From Burkholderiaceae bacterium (lineage in GTDB: Bacteria; Pseudomonadota; Gammaproteobacteria; Burkholderiales; Burkholderiaceae_A), in assembly GCA_018402635.1 (NCBI GenBank), contig JAGYIP010000008.1, positions 372,001 to 436,000 of the forward strand: a stretch of 64,000 bases of DNA. Reading direction: 5' to 3'. How positions within the stretch are numbered: position 1 is the first letter of the stretch; each line of letters begins with the position of its first letter. The notes below the pieces were generated by a model. That model was not told the DNA's origin and ran no database searches. It saw nothing but the letters and a program-made list of their open reading frames with translations. This document shows, piece after piece, positions 1-8,261 of the stretch. The position numbers and the translations under genes were made by a program.

Positions 1-149
1 GGCACGCCCGCAGCAGCAAGAGCTGAGGCTTGCTGGGCAACCCCCGCCTTTACAATACGAACCTTGCCGTCGCCCTCGGTGATCTCAAGCTCGGCAATGT
101 TTGATTCGGCCACCAGGTCGATGAGCGTTTTAAGTTTGCGCAGATCCAT
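1..149 (-). CDS. accB: Biotin carboxyl carrier protein of acetyl-CoA carboxylase, N-terminal part
   Basis: Only the first 49 or so codons lie in the window; the gene runs off the left edge. The translation from ATG at 149 begins [18 protein letters not shown] and continues [15 protein letters not shown], the usual N-terminus of AccB before the Ala/Pro linker and the biotinyl domain. AccB carries the biotin that is carboxylated by AccC in the first step of fatty acid synthesis. An AAGGAG ribosome binding site sits just before the start. It lies 10 bases downstream of aroQ on the same strand, the common aroQ-accB order. The biotinylated lysine motif is outside the window. Confidence 0.9.
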   Translation of the reverse strand, partial: MDLRKLKTLIDLVAESNIAELEITEGDGKVRIVKAGVAQQASALAAAGV

Positions 150-159
150 GGCGAACTCC

Positions 160-627
160 TTACCGGGACGGTGTCGTGGGCTTCAAAAGATGCTTGTGAA
201 AGAAGCGAATGGCCGATTCATAGCCCAGAGGCCCCATTCCGCAGACCACGGCTTCGGCCTTGTCTGAAAAATAGGAATGACTGCGGAAGGGCTCGCGTCT
301 GTGAATATTGCTAAGGTGCACTTCAACAAAGGGAAGGGCGACGGCGGCAAGTGCATCGCGCAGGGCCACACTGGTGTGAGTAAAGCCTGCCGGATTAATA
401 ACAAAGCCTTCTACATTCTGGTTGAGGGCCTGCTGGATGCGGTCCACCAGCTCGCCTTCATGGTTGGACTGAAAGCACTCCAGTCTTAGGCCGAGCGATT
501 GCGCCAGAAGAACTGACTGGGCGTTAATACTTTCAAGGGTCTGTGAGCCATAGACCTCGGGCTCACGCTGCCCGAGCATATTTAAATTGGGCCCATGAAG
601 CAGCCACAAAAGAGGACCTGTTGCCAT
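160..627 (-). CDS. aroQ: 3-dehydroquinate dehydratase, type II
   Basis: A 155-residue protein of normal length for the type II enzyme, which converts 3-dehydroquinate to 3-dehydroshikimate in the shikimate pathway and forms dodecamers in the cytoplasm. Family motifs are present in order: [17 protein letters not shown] near the N-terminus (active-site Asn and Tyr), [29 protein letters not shown], and [15 protein letters not shown] with the catalytic-loop histidine region, then [19 protein letters not shown]. It is followed at once by accB. No start ambiguity is evident. Confidence 0.96.
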   Translation of the reverse strand: MATGPLLWLLHGPNLNMLGQREPEVYGSQTLESINAQSVLLAQSLGLRLECFQSNHEGELVDRIQQALNQNVEGFVINPAGFTHTSVALRDALAAVALPFVEVHLSNIHRREPFRSHSYFSDKAEAVVCGMGPLGYESAIRFFHKHLLKPTTPSR

Positions 628-699
628 TGACCTGCCAAGGGAAAAAGAGGACTGAACCGAGTTTACCCCATTTGCCCAAGGGGACTTCCTAAAAAGTTC

Positions 700-1233
700 T
701 TAAATGTAGTCTTCTACCCATTTCGTGAGCTCTTCCTCGTAAATTCTGCCCATCTTCTGCTGGGTCACCTGACCATTGGGGGCAACCAATACGGTGTAGG
801 GAAAGGCATCGATTCGGCTGCCTAGCCGGCTCGCAAGCTCACTTCCGTTGGCCCCCGCGACAACCAAGGGGTAGGAAAACCGACGCTCCTCAAGAAACTC
901 CCTGACATTGGAGGGGGAGTCAACCGCAATTCCAAGAAGTTGCACCCCTTTTGGATGGTATTTGTCGTAAAAAGACGAAAGTTCAGGCATTTCTTCGATG
1001 CAGGGCGGGCACCAGGTTGCCCAGAAGTTGACCACCAAGGGCTTGCCCCGAAATTCGGCCAATGAGAGCAGTTCGCCCCGCGCCTGTCCCGCCTTTTGAA
1101 GCTGAAGGTCAAAGACCCATCCCGCAGGCTCGGCCAGGGTCTTGGGTGACTGGCGCCACAGGCCCAGCCCCATTCCAACGCCCAAACCCGTAAGGGCAAC
1201 TGCCCCTGCCAACATCCAATGCCGTCGATTCAA
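700..1233 (-). CDS. TlpA/ResA-like thiol-disulfide thioredoxin-fold protein
   Basis: A 177-residue protein with an N-terminal signal/anchor (a basic MNRRHW start followed by a hydrophobic run to about residue 28) and a periplasmic thioredoxin fold. The active site is WATWCPPCIEEMP (CPPC, around residue 75), preceded by GKPLVVNF, and a cis-proline region PYTVLVAPNG lies near the C-terminus. Such proteins reduce disulfides outside the cytoplasm, for example during cytochrome c assembly. The start overlaps the stop of the upstream conserved gene by 4 bases, so the two are probably cotranscribed. The exact substrate cannot be told from sequence. Confidence 0.88.
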   Translation of the reverse strand: MNRRHWMLAGAVALTGLGVGMGLGLWRQSPKTLAEPAGWVFDLQLQKAGQARGELLSLAEFRGKPLVVNFWATWCPPCIEEMPELSSFYDKYHPKGVQLLGIAVDSPSNVREFLEERRFSYPLVVAGANGSELASRLGSRIDAFPYTVLVAPNGQVTQQKMGRIYEEELTKWVEDYI

Positions 1234-1802
1234 GCCAGGCCTCCATTGTTAAGTTGCTGCGTGAGTTCGTGAGTGCTGAGGCTGGTAACGCGCCGTGGCA
1301 GGTTGCCTCGAGCAAGGGTGGTAATGACAACCGGATGACCCTGCCAGTCGAGCAATAGGCCTTCGACCATGCCCTGGCCCACGGGGTTGGCAAGCTCGGT
1401 TGCTTCAACCGCGATGCCGTCGTTTAGAAAATCAATGGCGAGCTCTTTGGCGGACTCCGCACGGCAGCCCAGGTGAATGACGCTAAAGGCGGTGGCCGTG
1501 CCGTTGGCAAGCGCGCCCATAAGCACCGGCTGGAACGCTGCGAGCCGTTGCATGAGCTGCAAGGCTGCCCTGCGCATGGCATCGCAATGGGCGCGTTGGT
1601 TATCGTCGGCAAAGAGCGCGAGATGATCACGGACCGCCTCTTCAATTTCTTGGTTGCTTGGCAGATCGCTTGCTGCAATTCGTCCACCCAGGCCGCCCGT
1701 CATTCGTTCATAGGCCTTGCGTTTGGCGTTCTGATAACTGAAGCCTTCCTCGGCAATAAGCTGGGCTGCTCCGCAGGCAATCTCGTGTCGAAGGCTTGAC
1801 AT
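1230..1802 (-). CDS. Conserved protein of unknown function encoded beside mpl
   Basis: About 190 residues from ATG at 1802 (MSSLRHEIACGAAQLIAEEG). I recognise it as a conserved betaproteobacterial family encoded next to mpl and the TlpA-like gene, sometimes loosely annotated as a nucleotidyltransferase or ligase. It has an N-terminal helical part rich in Ala/Glu/Arg and a central segment AFQPVLMGALANGTATAFSV in which LxGxxxNGTA recalls a nucleotidyltransferase-like core, then acidic/hydrophobic strands. No signal peptide or membrane segment is seen. The ORF track extends it to 2360 across mpl on the other strand; that extension is rejected because mpl is certain and a -10-like box sits just before 1802. 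Confidence 0.75.
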   Translation of the reverse strand: MSSLRHEIACGAAQLIAEEGFSYQNAKRKAYERMTGGLGGRIAASDLPSNQEIEEAVRDHLALFADDNQRAHCDAMRRAALQLMQRLAAFQPVLMGALANGTATAFSVIHLGCRAESAKELAIDFLNDGIAVEATELANPVGQGMVEGLLLDWQGHPVVITTLARGNLPRRVTSLSTHELTQQLNNGGLA

Positions 1803-1808
1803 AGCCCG

Positions 1809-1827
1809 ATTATGCCGGCCGTACAAT
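1809..1827. promoter_or_regulatory. Divergent -10-like elements for the mpl-adjacent gene and mpl
   Basis: The two genes are separated by only 30 bases. On the minus strand CATAAT (1814-1809) ends 6 bases before the ATG at 1802; on the plus strand TACAAT (1822-1827) ends 5 bases before the ATG at 1833. With usual initiation 6-8 bases after the -10 element both transcripts would begin at or near the start codon. No Shine-Dalgarno fits in the gap. This is an inference from spacing; no good -35 was identified. Confidence 0.5.
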
Positions 1828-1832
1828 GGCTC

Positions 1833-3260
1833 ATGCATATTCATATCCTTGGTATCTGTGGCACCTTTATGGGCGGGCTTGCACAGCTCGCGCGGGCTGC
1901 GGGTTTCCGGGTTACGGGCTGCGACACCCAGGTCTACCCACCCATGAGCGAGCAGCTTCGCCTTGCGGGCATTGAGCTTGTTGAAGGCTTTGAGGCCGAC
2001 CAGCTTGGCCTGCAGCCCGATCTTTTTGTTGTGGGCAATGTGGCGCGTCGAGGCCTGCCACTTGTTGAAGCCATTTTGAATAAGCGCCTTGCCATGACCT
2101 CGGGCCCCGCGTTTCTCTCCGAGCATCTGCTTGGCAGTCAGCCCGTCGTTGCAGTGGCCGGCACCCACGGCAAGACCACAACCACAGCCCTTATTGCCTA
2201 CCTGCTCGATGCCTGCGGACGCGAGCCCGGCTTTTTGGTGGGGGGCGTCCCGGAAAACTTTGGGGTCTCGGCGCGGCTTGCTGCGCCTGGGGCCCCCTTT
2301 GTTCTTGAGGCCGACGAATACGACACCGCCTTTTTTGACAAGCGCTCGAAGTTCTTGCACTACCGAGCGCAGGTTGCTGTCCTTAACAACCTAGAGTTTG
2401 ATCACGCCGACATCTTCGCCGACCTTGCAGCCATCGAGACCCAGTTTCATCACTGGGTCCGAACCCTGCCTTCCGAGGGGCGCCTCGTGGTGCATGCCCA
2501 GGAGCCCGCCATCGACCGTGTGCTTGCCAGGGGGTGTTACACGCCGGTCTGGCGGTTTGATGCGGAATCCGATTGGCCGGCGACTGGTCTTGATTTCATT
2601 GTGCGGCCCGTTCAGGCCGATGCCACCACCAACAATGCAGCCCAGGCCGACCTGCAAGAGCTTGAAGAACTTGAACTCTGGCGCGATGGCCACTGCCTTG
2701 GCCAGGCAAGCAGTCCCCTGTGGGGTCTGCATAACCGGCGCAACCTGGCGGCGGCTCTGACGGCCGTGAGCGCCCTGGGCCTTGATCCGGTTGAAGCCTT
2801 TGAGGCAGTCAAGGGGTTTAAGGGCATTAAGCGTCGCATGCAGCAACGGGGCGAGGCCGCAGGTGTTCGGGTCTTTGACGACTTTGCGCACCATCCCACG
2901 GCCATTGCCACAACCGTTCAAGCCCTTCGGGCGCATTTGCCCAAAGCAGCGAGGCTGCTGGCGGTGCTAGAACCCCGCTCCAACACCATGAAGATGGGGC
3001 TTATGCGCGGGCAGCTTGCCCAATCCCTTGCCCAGGCCGACCAGGTGTTTGGCTACAGCCGCGGCCTTGACTGGAGCCTTCAAGAGGCGCTGGCAGGCCT
3101 TCGTCCGCAGGCCTTTGTCAGCGATGACATCACCGGGCTTGTTGCCAGCATTGTTCAACAGGCGCGACCGGGTGATGCGGTTTTAGTGATGAGTAACGGG
3201 GGCTTTGAGGGCATTCACGAGCGACTTCTGCAGGGCCTTACCCAGGCAGCGGCCTGCTAG
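1833..3260 (+). CDS. mpl: UDP-N-acetylmuramate:L-alanyl-gamma-D-glutamyl-meso-diaminopimelate ligase
   Basis: A Mur-ligase family protein of about 475 residues that re-attaches recycled tripeptide to UDP-MurNAc in peptidoglycan recycling. It begins MHIHILGICGTFMGGLAQLA, typical of Mpl rather than MurC. The ATP loop is VAVAGTHGKTTTTALIAYLL (about residue 110), followed by LEADEYDTAFFDKRSKFLHY, LNNLEFDHADIF and a C-terminal FDDFAHHPTAI segment. The ATG at 1833 is preferred over the track start at 1812 because it matches the family N-terminus and sits just after a TACAAT box. anmK at 26 kb belongs to the same recycling theme. Confidence 0.95.
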   Translation: MHIHILGICGTFMGGLAQLARAAGFRVTGCDTQVYPPMSEQLRLAGIELVEGFEADQLGLQPDLFVVGNVARRGLPLVEAILNKRLAMTSGPAFLSEHLLGSQPVVAVAGTHGKTTTTALIAYLLDACGREPGFLVGGVPENFGVSARLAAPGAPFVLEADEYDTAFFDKRSKFLHYRAQVAVLNNLEFDHADIFADLAAIETQFHHWVRTLPSEGRLVVHAQEPAIDRVLARGCYTPVWRFDAESDWPATGLDFIVRPVQADATTNNAAQADLQELEELELWRDGHCLGQASSPLWGLHNRRNLAAALTAVSALGLDPVEAFEAVKGFKGIKRRMQQRGEAAGVRVFDDFAHHPTAIATTVQALRAHLPKAARLLAVLEPRSNTMKMGLMRGQLAQSLAQADQVFGYSRGLDWSLQEALAGLRPQAFVSDDITGLVASIVQQARPGDAVLVMSNGGFEGIHERLLQGLTQAAAC

Positions 3261-3262
3261 CC

Positions 3263-6129
3263 ATGAACTGGTTTTTTGAAGACTCGGGCCAGCTGAAGGT
3301 GGCGCGCCAAGTCTCCGAGGCGCCCGCGAGCCTGCAGCTTGAACTTGGTTCAGGTCGTCGGCTGAAGGTCAAGCGTACCCAGTGCCTTCTTGCCTTTTCA
3401 GAGCCCGACCTCGAGGGCTTTTTCAGCAGGCCCAGGACAAGGCCAACGCGCTTGAGGCCGATTTTCTATGGCAGTGCGCGCCGGCCGATGAGTTCGCTTT
3501 TCAAGACTTTGCAAAAGACGTCTTTGGCAGCGAAGGCGGCAGTGCACTTGATCAGGCAAGCCTTCTTCTTGCCCTGCATGCCGCACCCGTTTATTTTCAG
3601 CGCAAGGGCAAGGGGCTCTTTCGGGCCATGCCCGAGGAGTCTCTAAAGGCTGCGCTCGCAGGCATTGAGAGGCGACGGCTTGCTGCCGAGCGTCAGGCCC
3701 AGATGAAGCAGCAGCTCCTAGATGGGCAACTGCCCGAGGCGCTTGCAGCCCTTGGGCTCGATTTGCTTATTCGGCCCGATAAGCAATCGGTGGAATACAA
3801 GGCACTGGAGCAGGCGGCCTTTGAATGCCAGAGCAGTCTCGAGCAGCTTGCCCTGCAACGCGGTCTTCTGCCATCGGCCTACAGCCTTCACCGGGCTCGC
3901 TTCATGGCCCAGGGTCTGCACCATGCCGCAAACGACGCGCCAGCCAATTCCCAACAGGCCATCGCCGACTGCCTAAGTCGTCGAGACGACCTGCTGGCAA
4001 GCCTACCCTTGGCATCAAGCCCCGCCTATTCCCTTGATGATGCGGCAACCACCGAGGTCGATGACGCCCTTTCGTATGAAGCCTTGCCCAGCGGGGGCCT
4101 TCGGGTGGGGGTGCATATTGCTGCGCCGGGCCTTGCCATTGAGCCCGGCTCGCTGCTTGGCCAGTGGGCGCGCGAGCGGGCATCCACCGTCTACTTCCCC
4201 GGCGAGAAACTCACGATGCTTCCGGCCGATGTCATTGATGTCTATTCGCTCAATGAGGGCCGCGAAAACCCTTGCCTATCGCTCTACCTTGAGTTTGATG
4301 ATCAGGGCCAACGCACAGGCATCACCACGCGCATCGAGAAGGTCTTCATTGCCAAAAACCTTCGGCACGATCCTTGGCCTGACCTTCTGCAGCAATGGTC
4401 GGGGCTTGCGCCTTTGCTTGAGCAGGCTTGCCGTCTTCGTGCGCAGCGCGAACAGGCTCGCGGCCGACCCGAACCCACAGGCCGGGTGGACTTCTCGGTG
4501 CAGGTGCAATGGGATCAGATGCTTGACCCCGCCAAGGCTAAGCAGCTTGGCCAGGGTCGGCCCGAGATTCACCTACGGCCCCGCGACAATGAAATCGATC
4601 GCCTGGTCTCGGAATGGATGATCGCCACCAATGTCGCCTGGGGGGAGACGCTGGCGCTTGCGCATCTGCCGGGCATTTACCGCTGCCAGTCGATGGGTCG
4701 TGTGCGTATGCAGACAGGGCCTGGCCCTCACCAGGGCATGGGTGTCAGCCACTATGCCTGGTCCACGTCGCCCCTTCGACGTTTCAGTGACCTGATGAAC
4801 CAGTGGCAGGTCTTGGCCGCGCTTGGCCATCGTCGGCCAGCCTATAAGCCAAACGATACCGAGCTCTTTGCTGACCTCGCTCATTTTGAGGCCTGCTACG
4901 ACCGCTACGGCGAGTTTCAAAACCAGATGGAGCGCTATTGGAGCCTGCGCTGGCTGGGGATGGAGCAAGGCCTTGCCACCGAGTCTTGGCTTGCCGCCCA
5001 GCGGCCCATGGCCTCAGAGCCCTTGATCGAGCAGGGTCGTCTCGGGCGCGAGGGTCTGGTGCGCCTTGCACGACTGCCTTTAACTTCTCGCGTGCCGTCT
5101 TGGTCGCATCTGCCTGCGGGCACCGAGGTGACGCTTGAGGTCATTGGTGCCGATGCTCTGAGCTGTGAGCTTGAGGTGCGCGGCCTTCAGGCGCAAACCC
5201 AAGACACGCCGCTGCAGCTTGCGGTTCTGGGCAGCCCCATTTCGCACAGCCGCTCACCGGCTATCCATGCAGCCTTTGCCCAGGAGCTTGGCATTGCCGT
5301 CAGTTATACCGCCATCGACACCCCATCGGCAGAGCTTAGGGCCCGACTTCAGGCGCTCCACAGCCAAGGCTATGCGGGCTTAAACCTTACCGTGCCGCTT
5401 AAGGAGGAGGTCTATGCCCTTGCCTTAACCGAAGGCTGGCCGATGTCCGAACGTGCTCAGAAGGCCCAGGCTATTAACACGCTCATTCGAGAATCCTCGG
5501 GCTGGCGAGCAGATAACACCGATGGCCTTGGCCTTGTCCGCGATCTGCTTAGGCATCTGCAGGCAGAAAACCTTGCAGGCCATCGGCTGCTGCTGATTGG
5601 TGCCGGTGGCGCCGCGCGCGGCGTGGTTCTTCCTCTACTGCAGGCCGGCCTTGATGAACTGGTTATTGCCAACCGCAGCCCTGAAAAGGCCCATGCGCTT
5701 GTTGAGGCCTATACCAAGGCCTATCTGTTGGCAGGCAATGGCGAGGCCGCTCAGTTAAGCATTGCAGGCCGTGCCGTGGATGCCCCTGCGCCCCTTCTTC
5801 ATGCCCTTAGCCTTGAGGCACTTGCTCAGCCCCTGGCGCTCAATTCGCCGCCAACGCTTATTGTGAATGCCTCTGCCTCAAGTCTGCAGCAGGCCGTGCT
5901 GAACCTGCATCCCAGTCTTTTTGAGCAGACAACCCTTGCCCTTGACATGATGTATGGGCCTGCGGCCGAGCATTTTCTTGGCCTTGCCCAGAAGGCAGGC
6001 GTTGGCCTTGCCCTTGACGGCCTCGGCATGCTTGTGGAGCAGGCTGCCGTTGCCTTTGAGCTCTGGACGGGCCAGTCACCCTCCACCGACCCAGTGCTTG
6101 CCCTGCTCAAAAGCCAAGCCCCTCACTAA
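3263..6129 (+). CDS. RNB-family exoribonuclease fused to shikimate dehydrogenase (one apparent frameshift)
   Basis: The real start is ATG 3263 (MNWFFEDSGQLKVARQ, the N-terminus of the betaproteobacterial RNB proteins). This frame leads to position about 3420, then the reading frame moves to the 915-residue ORF; adding one T to the T5 run at 3419-3423 restores one protein of about 955 residues. Residues about 250-560 form the RNB domain with the acidic cluster DDAATTEVDDALS and later RFSDLMNQWQ. From about residue 652 a complete shikimate dehydrogenase follows without stop: SPISHSRSPAIHA, LNLTVPLKEEV, NTDGLGLV and the NADPH loop GAGGAARG. RNase II-type enzymes degrade RNA 3' to 5'; AroE reduces 3-dehydroshikimate. 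In relatives rnb and aroE are adjacent separate genes, so this is a fusion. A GTG near 5175 could give separate AroE. Confidence 0.88.
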
Positions 6130-6149
6130 CCAAGTCATGCCTTTTTGTT

Positions 6150-7667
6150 ATGAGCCCGACCTTGCCCCCTTCTGCTGCTGACCCCAAGGACGACCTCGAG
6201 TCCTCCAAGGTTATTGGCCCGCGCGAGCCCGAGGCCGCTCAGCATGCCCTTGAGGAGATTCAATTACTTTTTGCACGCTTTCGGCTTGAGACAGGGCTTG
6301 TACAAAAAGAGAAGTCGGGGGGCGAGTCCGACCGTCAGCAGCTTGTCGAGCAGCTTGTTGTTCGCCAGCAGCAGTCAGCCCTTCTTCCCAAGATTCGCCC
6401 ACTTCATGCAGCAGACCTTGCCTATGTGCTTGAGGCACTTCCGCGGGAGCAGCGCGAGAAGGTCTGGCATCTTGTTGCCGAGCAACGACGCGGTGAGGTG
6501 ATGGTGGAGCTCAACGAGGCGGTGCGTGCAAGCCTTATCGCCGAGACCAGTCGCGAAGCCCTTCTGCGAATTGCCCAGTCCTTAGAGCCCGATGACTTGG
6601 CCGCCTTGGCCGATGAGCTTCCCTTTGACATTGTCGAGCGGGTTCGACAGGGCCTGACCATTGAAGAGCGCGAGCAGCTTCGTCATGCCATGTCGTACTC
6701 GGAAGACAGCGTTGGCGCACGCATGGATTTTGAGATGGTGACCATTCGCGATGATGTAAGCCTTGAGGTTGTGCTGCGCTACCTTCGCCGGTTTGATGAA
6801 CTGCCCGACCATACCGATCAGGTCTTTGTTGTTGACCGCAAAGAGTTGCTTCTTGGCGCCCTGCCCATCGGCCAGCTTCTGGTCAATGAGCCCGAGTCCC
6901 TGGTGTCGGAGGTCATGCGCCGCGACATCTTGTCGCTCAATGCCCGTGACGATGCCTATGATGCCGCCCAGGCCTTTGAGCGCTACGACCTTGTCTCGGC
7001 GCCGGTGGTCAACGACCAAGGCAAGCTTATCGGGCGACTTACGGTGTCTGAGGCCGTTGATCTTATTCGCGAAGAGAGCGACTCCGAGGTGCTTGCCCAG
7101 GCGGGCCTGCGTGAGGAGGAAGATCTCTTTTCCTCGGTCTGGGCCTCGGCAAAAAACCGATGGCTCTGGCTTGGTCTGAACCTTTGCACGGCCTTTTTTG
7201 CCTCCAGGGTGATTGGCGCCTTCGAGGGCACCATTGAGCGCGTGGTGGCGCTTGCAGCCCTTATGCCCATTGTTGCGGGCATCGCAGGCAACACGGGCAA
7301 TCAGACCATGACACTTTTTATTCGGTCCCTTGCATTGGGGCAGGTCAATGCGGGCAATCTGACTCGGCTGCTGGCAAAAGAACTCTCGATTGCCGGGCTC
7401 AATGGCCTTGTCTGGGGCTCGGTGGCAGGCCTTTTCGCCTGGTGGCTCTACAGCGAGACCGACAACGGCCTGCTTCTTGGCATCACCATGATGCTTGCTA
7501 TTTTGCTCAACCTGTTGGTGGCTGCACTTATTGCTATTTTTGTTCCCATGTCTTTGCACCGAATGGGCCGCGACCCCGCCCTGGGCTCCTCGGTGTTGCT
7601 TACCTTTAGCACCGACTCCTTGGGCTTCTTCATCTTTTTGGGGCTTGCCAGTCTCTTCTTTGGCTAG
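6150..7667 (+). CDS. mgtE: MgtE-family magnesium transporter
   Basis: A 505-residue inner-membrane protein of usual MgtE length. The N-terminal cytoplasmic superhelical domain (about 30-160) includes LRPLHAADLAYVLEALP, a CBS pair follows (about 175-300, for example VSEVMRRDILSLNARDDAYD), and the C-terminal half (about 325-505) is strongly hydrophobic with five likely membrane helices. The pore signature appears as PIVAGIAGNTGNQTMTLFIR. MgtE channels pass Mg2+ into the cell and are gated by Mg2+ bound to the cytoplasmic domains. It starts 20 bases after the aroE stop and may be cotranscribed with the fusion gene. Confidence 0.95.
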   Translation: MSPTLPPSAADPKDDLESSKVIGPREPEAAQHALEEIQLLFARFRLETGLVQKEKSGGESDRQQLVEQLVVRQQQSALLPKIRPLHAADLAYVLEALPREQREKVWHLVAEQRRGEVMVELNEAVRASLIAETSREALLRIAQSLEPDDLAALADELPFDIVERVRQGLTIEEREQLRHAMSYSEDSVGARMDFEMVTIRDDVSLEVVLRYLRRFDELPDHTDQVFVVDRKELLLGALPIGQLLVNEPESLVSEVMRRDILSLNARDDAYDAAQAFERYDLVSAPVVNDQGKLIGRLTVSEAVDLIREESDSEVLAQAGLREEEDLFSSVWASAKNRWLWLGLNLCTAFFASRVIGAFEGTIERVVALAALMPIVAGIAGNTGNQTMTLFIRSLALGQVNAGNLTRLLAKELSIAGLNGLVWGSVAGLFAWWLYSETDNGLLLGITMMLAILLNLLVAALIAIFVPMSLHRMGRDPALGSSVLLTFSTDSLGFFIFLGLASLFFG

Positions 7668-7691
7668 GGCGCGCCTCTGGCCCCGGGGTTC

Positions 7692-7757
7692 GAGCCCTAT
7701 AACTCAGCCGAGCCTAATAACTTAGCCGAGCCCTATAACTCAGCCGAGCCTAATCAG
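7692..7757. repeat. 18-bp tandem repeat, about 3.6 copies
   Basis: Units read GAGCCCTATAACTCAGCC, GAGCCTAATAACTTAGCC, GAGCCCTATAACTCAGCC and a partial GAGCCTAATCAG, so copies 1 and 3 are identical and the array can also be seen as a 36-bp unit repeated twice. It fills the space between the convergent mgtE and moaC genes. It is not part of a coding sequence. The function is unknown. Confidence 0.85.
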
Positions 7758-7760
7758 CGT

Positions 7761-8243
7761 CTAGCGACCCCTTAGAAAGGGGCCCGACTTACCACCGGTT
7801 TTTTCCTCAAGCTGAACATCGGTTATCACCATGTCCTTCTGGGCGGCTTTGAGCATGTCGTAGATGGTAAGCAGCGCAAGCTGCACCCCGGTGAGCGCCT
7901 CCATCTCAACGCCCGTCTTTCCGGTGGTGGTCACCGACACCTGGCAGTACACGCCGCATGGGTTGTCCAGGCAGTCGAACTGCACGCTAATGTGTTCAAT
8001 GGGAAGAGGGTGACAGAGGGGAATAAGCTCGCTGGTTCGTTTGGCCCCCTGAATGGCCGCAATGCGAGCCACACCAAGAACGTCCCCCTTGGCTGCCTGA
8101 CCCTGGCGCACAAGCGCAAGCACATCCGGGCGCATCGAGATAAAGCCGCTGGCTCTTGCCAGGCGTGTCGTGTCGGCCTTAAGCGAAACGTCCACCATTT
8201 CGGCCTTGCCGTCTTGGTTGAAATGACTAAGTGGGGAGTTCAT
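7761..8243 (-). CDS. moaC: Cyclic pyranopterin monophosphate synthase
   Basis: About 160 residues from ATG at 8243 (MNSPLSHFNQDGKAEMVDVS). MoaC converts the MoaA product to cyclic pyranopterin monophosphate in molybdenum cofactor synthesis. Family motifs: MVDVSLKADTTRLARASG, KGDVLGVARIAAIQGAKRT, IPLCHPLPIEHI and GVEMEALTGVQLALLTIYDM, with the catalytic lysine in the C-terminal EEKTGGKSG. The length matches the family (about 160). The track start at 8276 is rejected because it overlaps the divergent protease promoter. No other moa genes are in the window. Confidence 0.96.
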   Translation of the reverse strand: MNSPLSHFNQDGKAEMVDVSLKADTTRLARASGFISMRPDVLALVRQGQAAKGDVLGVARIAAIQGAKRTSELIPLCHPLPIEHISVQFDCLDNPCGVYCQVSVTTTGKTGVEMEALTGVQLALLTIYDMLKAAQKDMVITDVQLEEKTGGKSGPFLRGR

Positions 8244-8249
8244 CGGCCC

Positions 8250-8256
8250 TATGATA
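8250..8256. promoter_or_regulatory. Shared bidirectional -10 element between moaC and the bepA-type gene
   Basis: The 18-base divergent gap contains TATGATA. Read rightward it gives TATGAT, ending 6 bases before the ATG at 8262; read leftward it gives TATCAT, ending 7 bases before the ATG at 8243. One palindrome-like 7-bp element can thus serve both directions and would give leaderless transcripts both ways. Spacing is seen directly; promoter function is inference. Confidence 0.55.
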
Positions 8257-8261
8257 AGGCT

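Noticed and set aside
3382-3430. Start of the RNB protein at 3382 as in the ORF track
   Set aside because: The residues MPSCLFRARPRGLF are out-of-frame translation; the true N-terminus MNWFFEDSGQ is in frame 2 from 3263 and joins after one missing T.
6582-7559. 325-codon ORF antisense to mgtE
   Set aside because: It lies wholly opposite a certain mgtE, has no recognisable domain and is of the Lys/Gly/His-rich kind expected from the reverse frame of GC-rich genes.
7680-7705. tRNA-like 3' end (GGGGTTCGAGCCC resembling a T-arm)
   Set aside because: The T-loop-like TTCGA is present but the stem does not pair over 5 bp, and no anticodon arm, D-arm or acceptor stem can be built around it.
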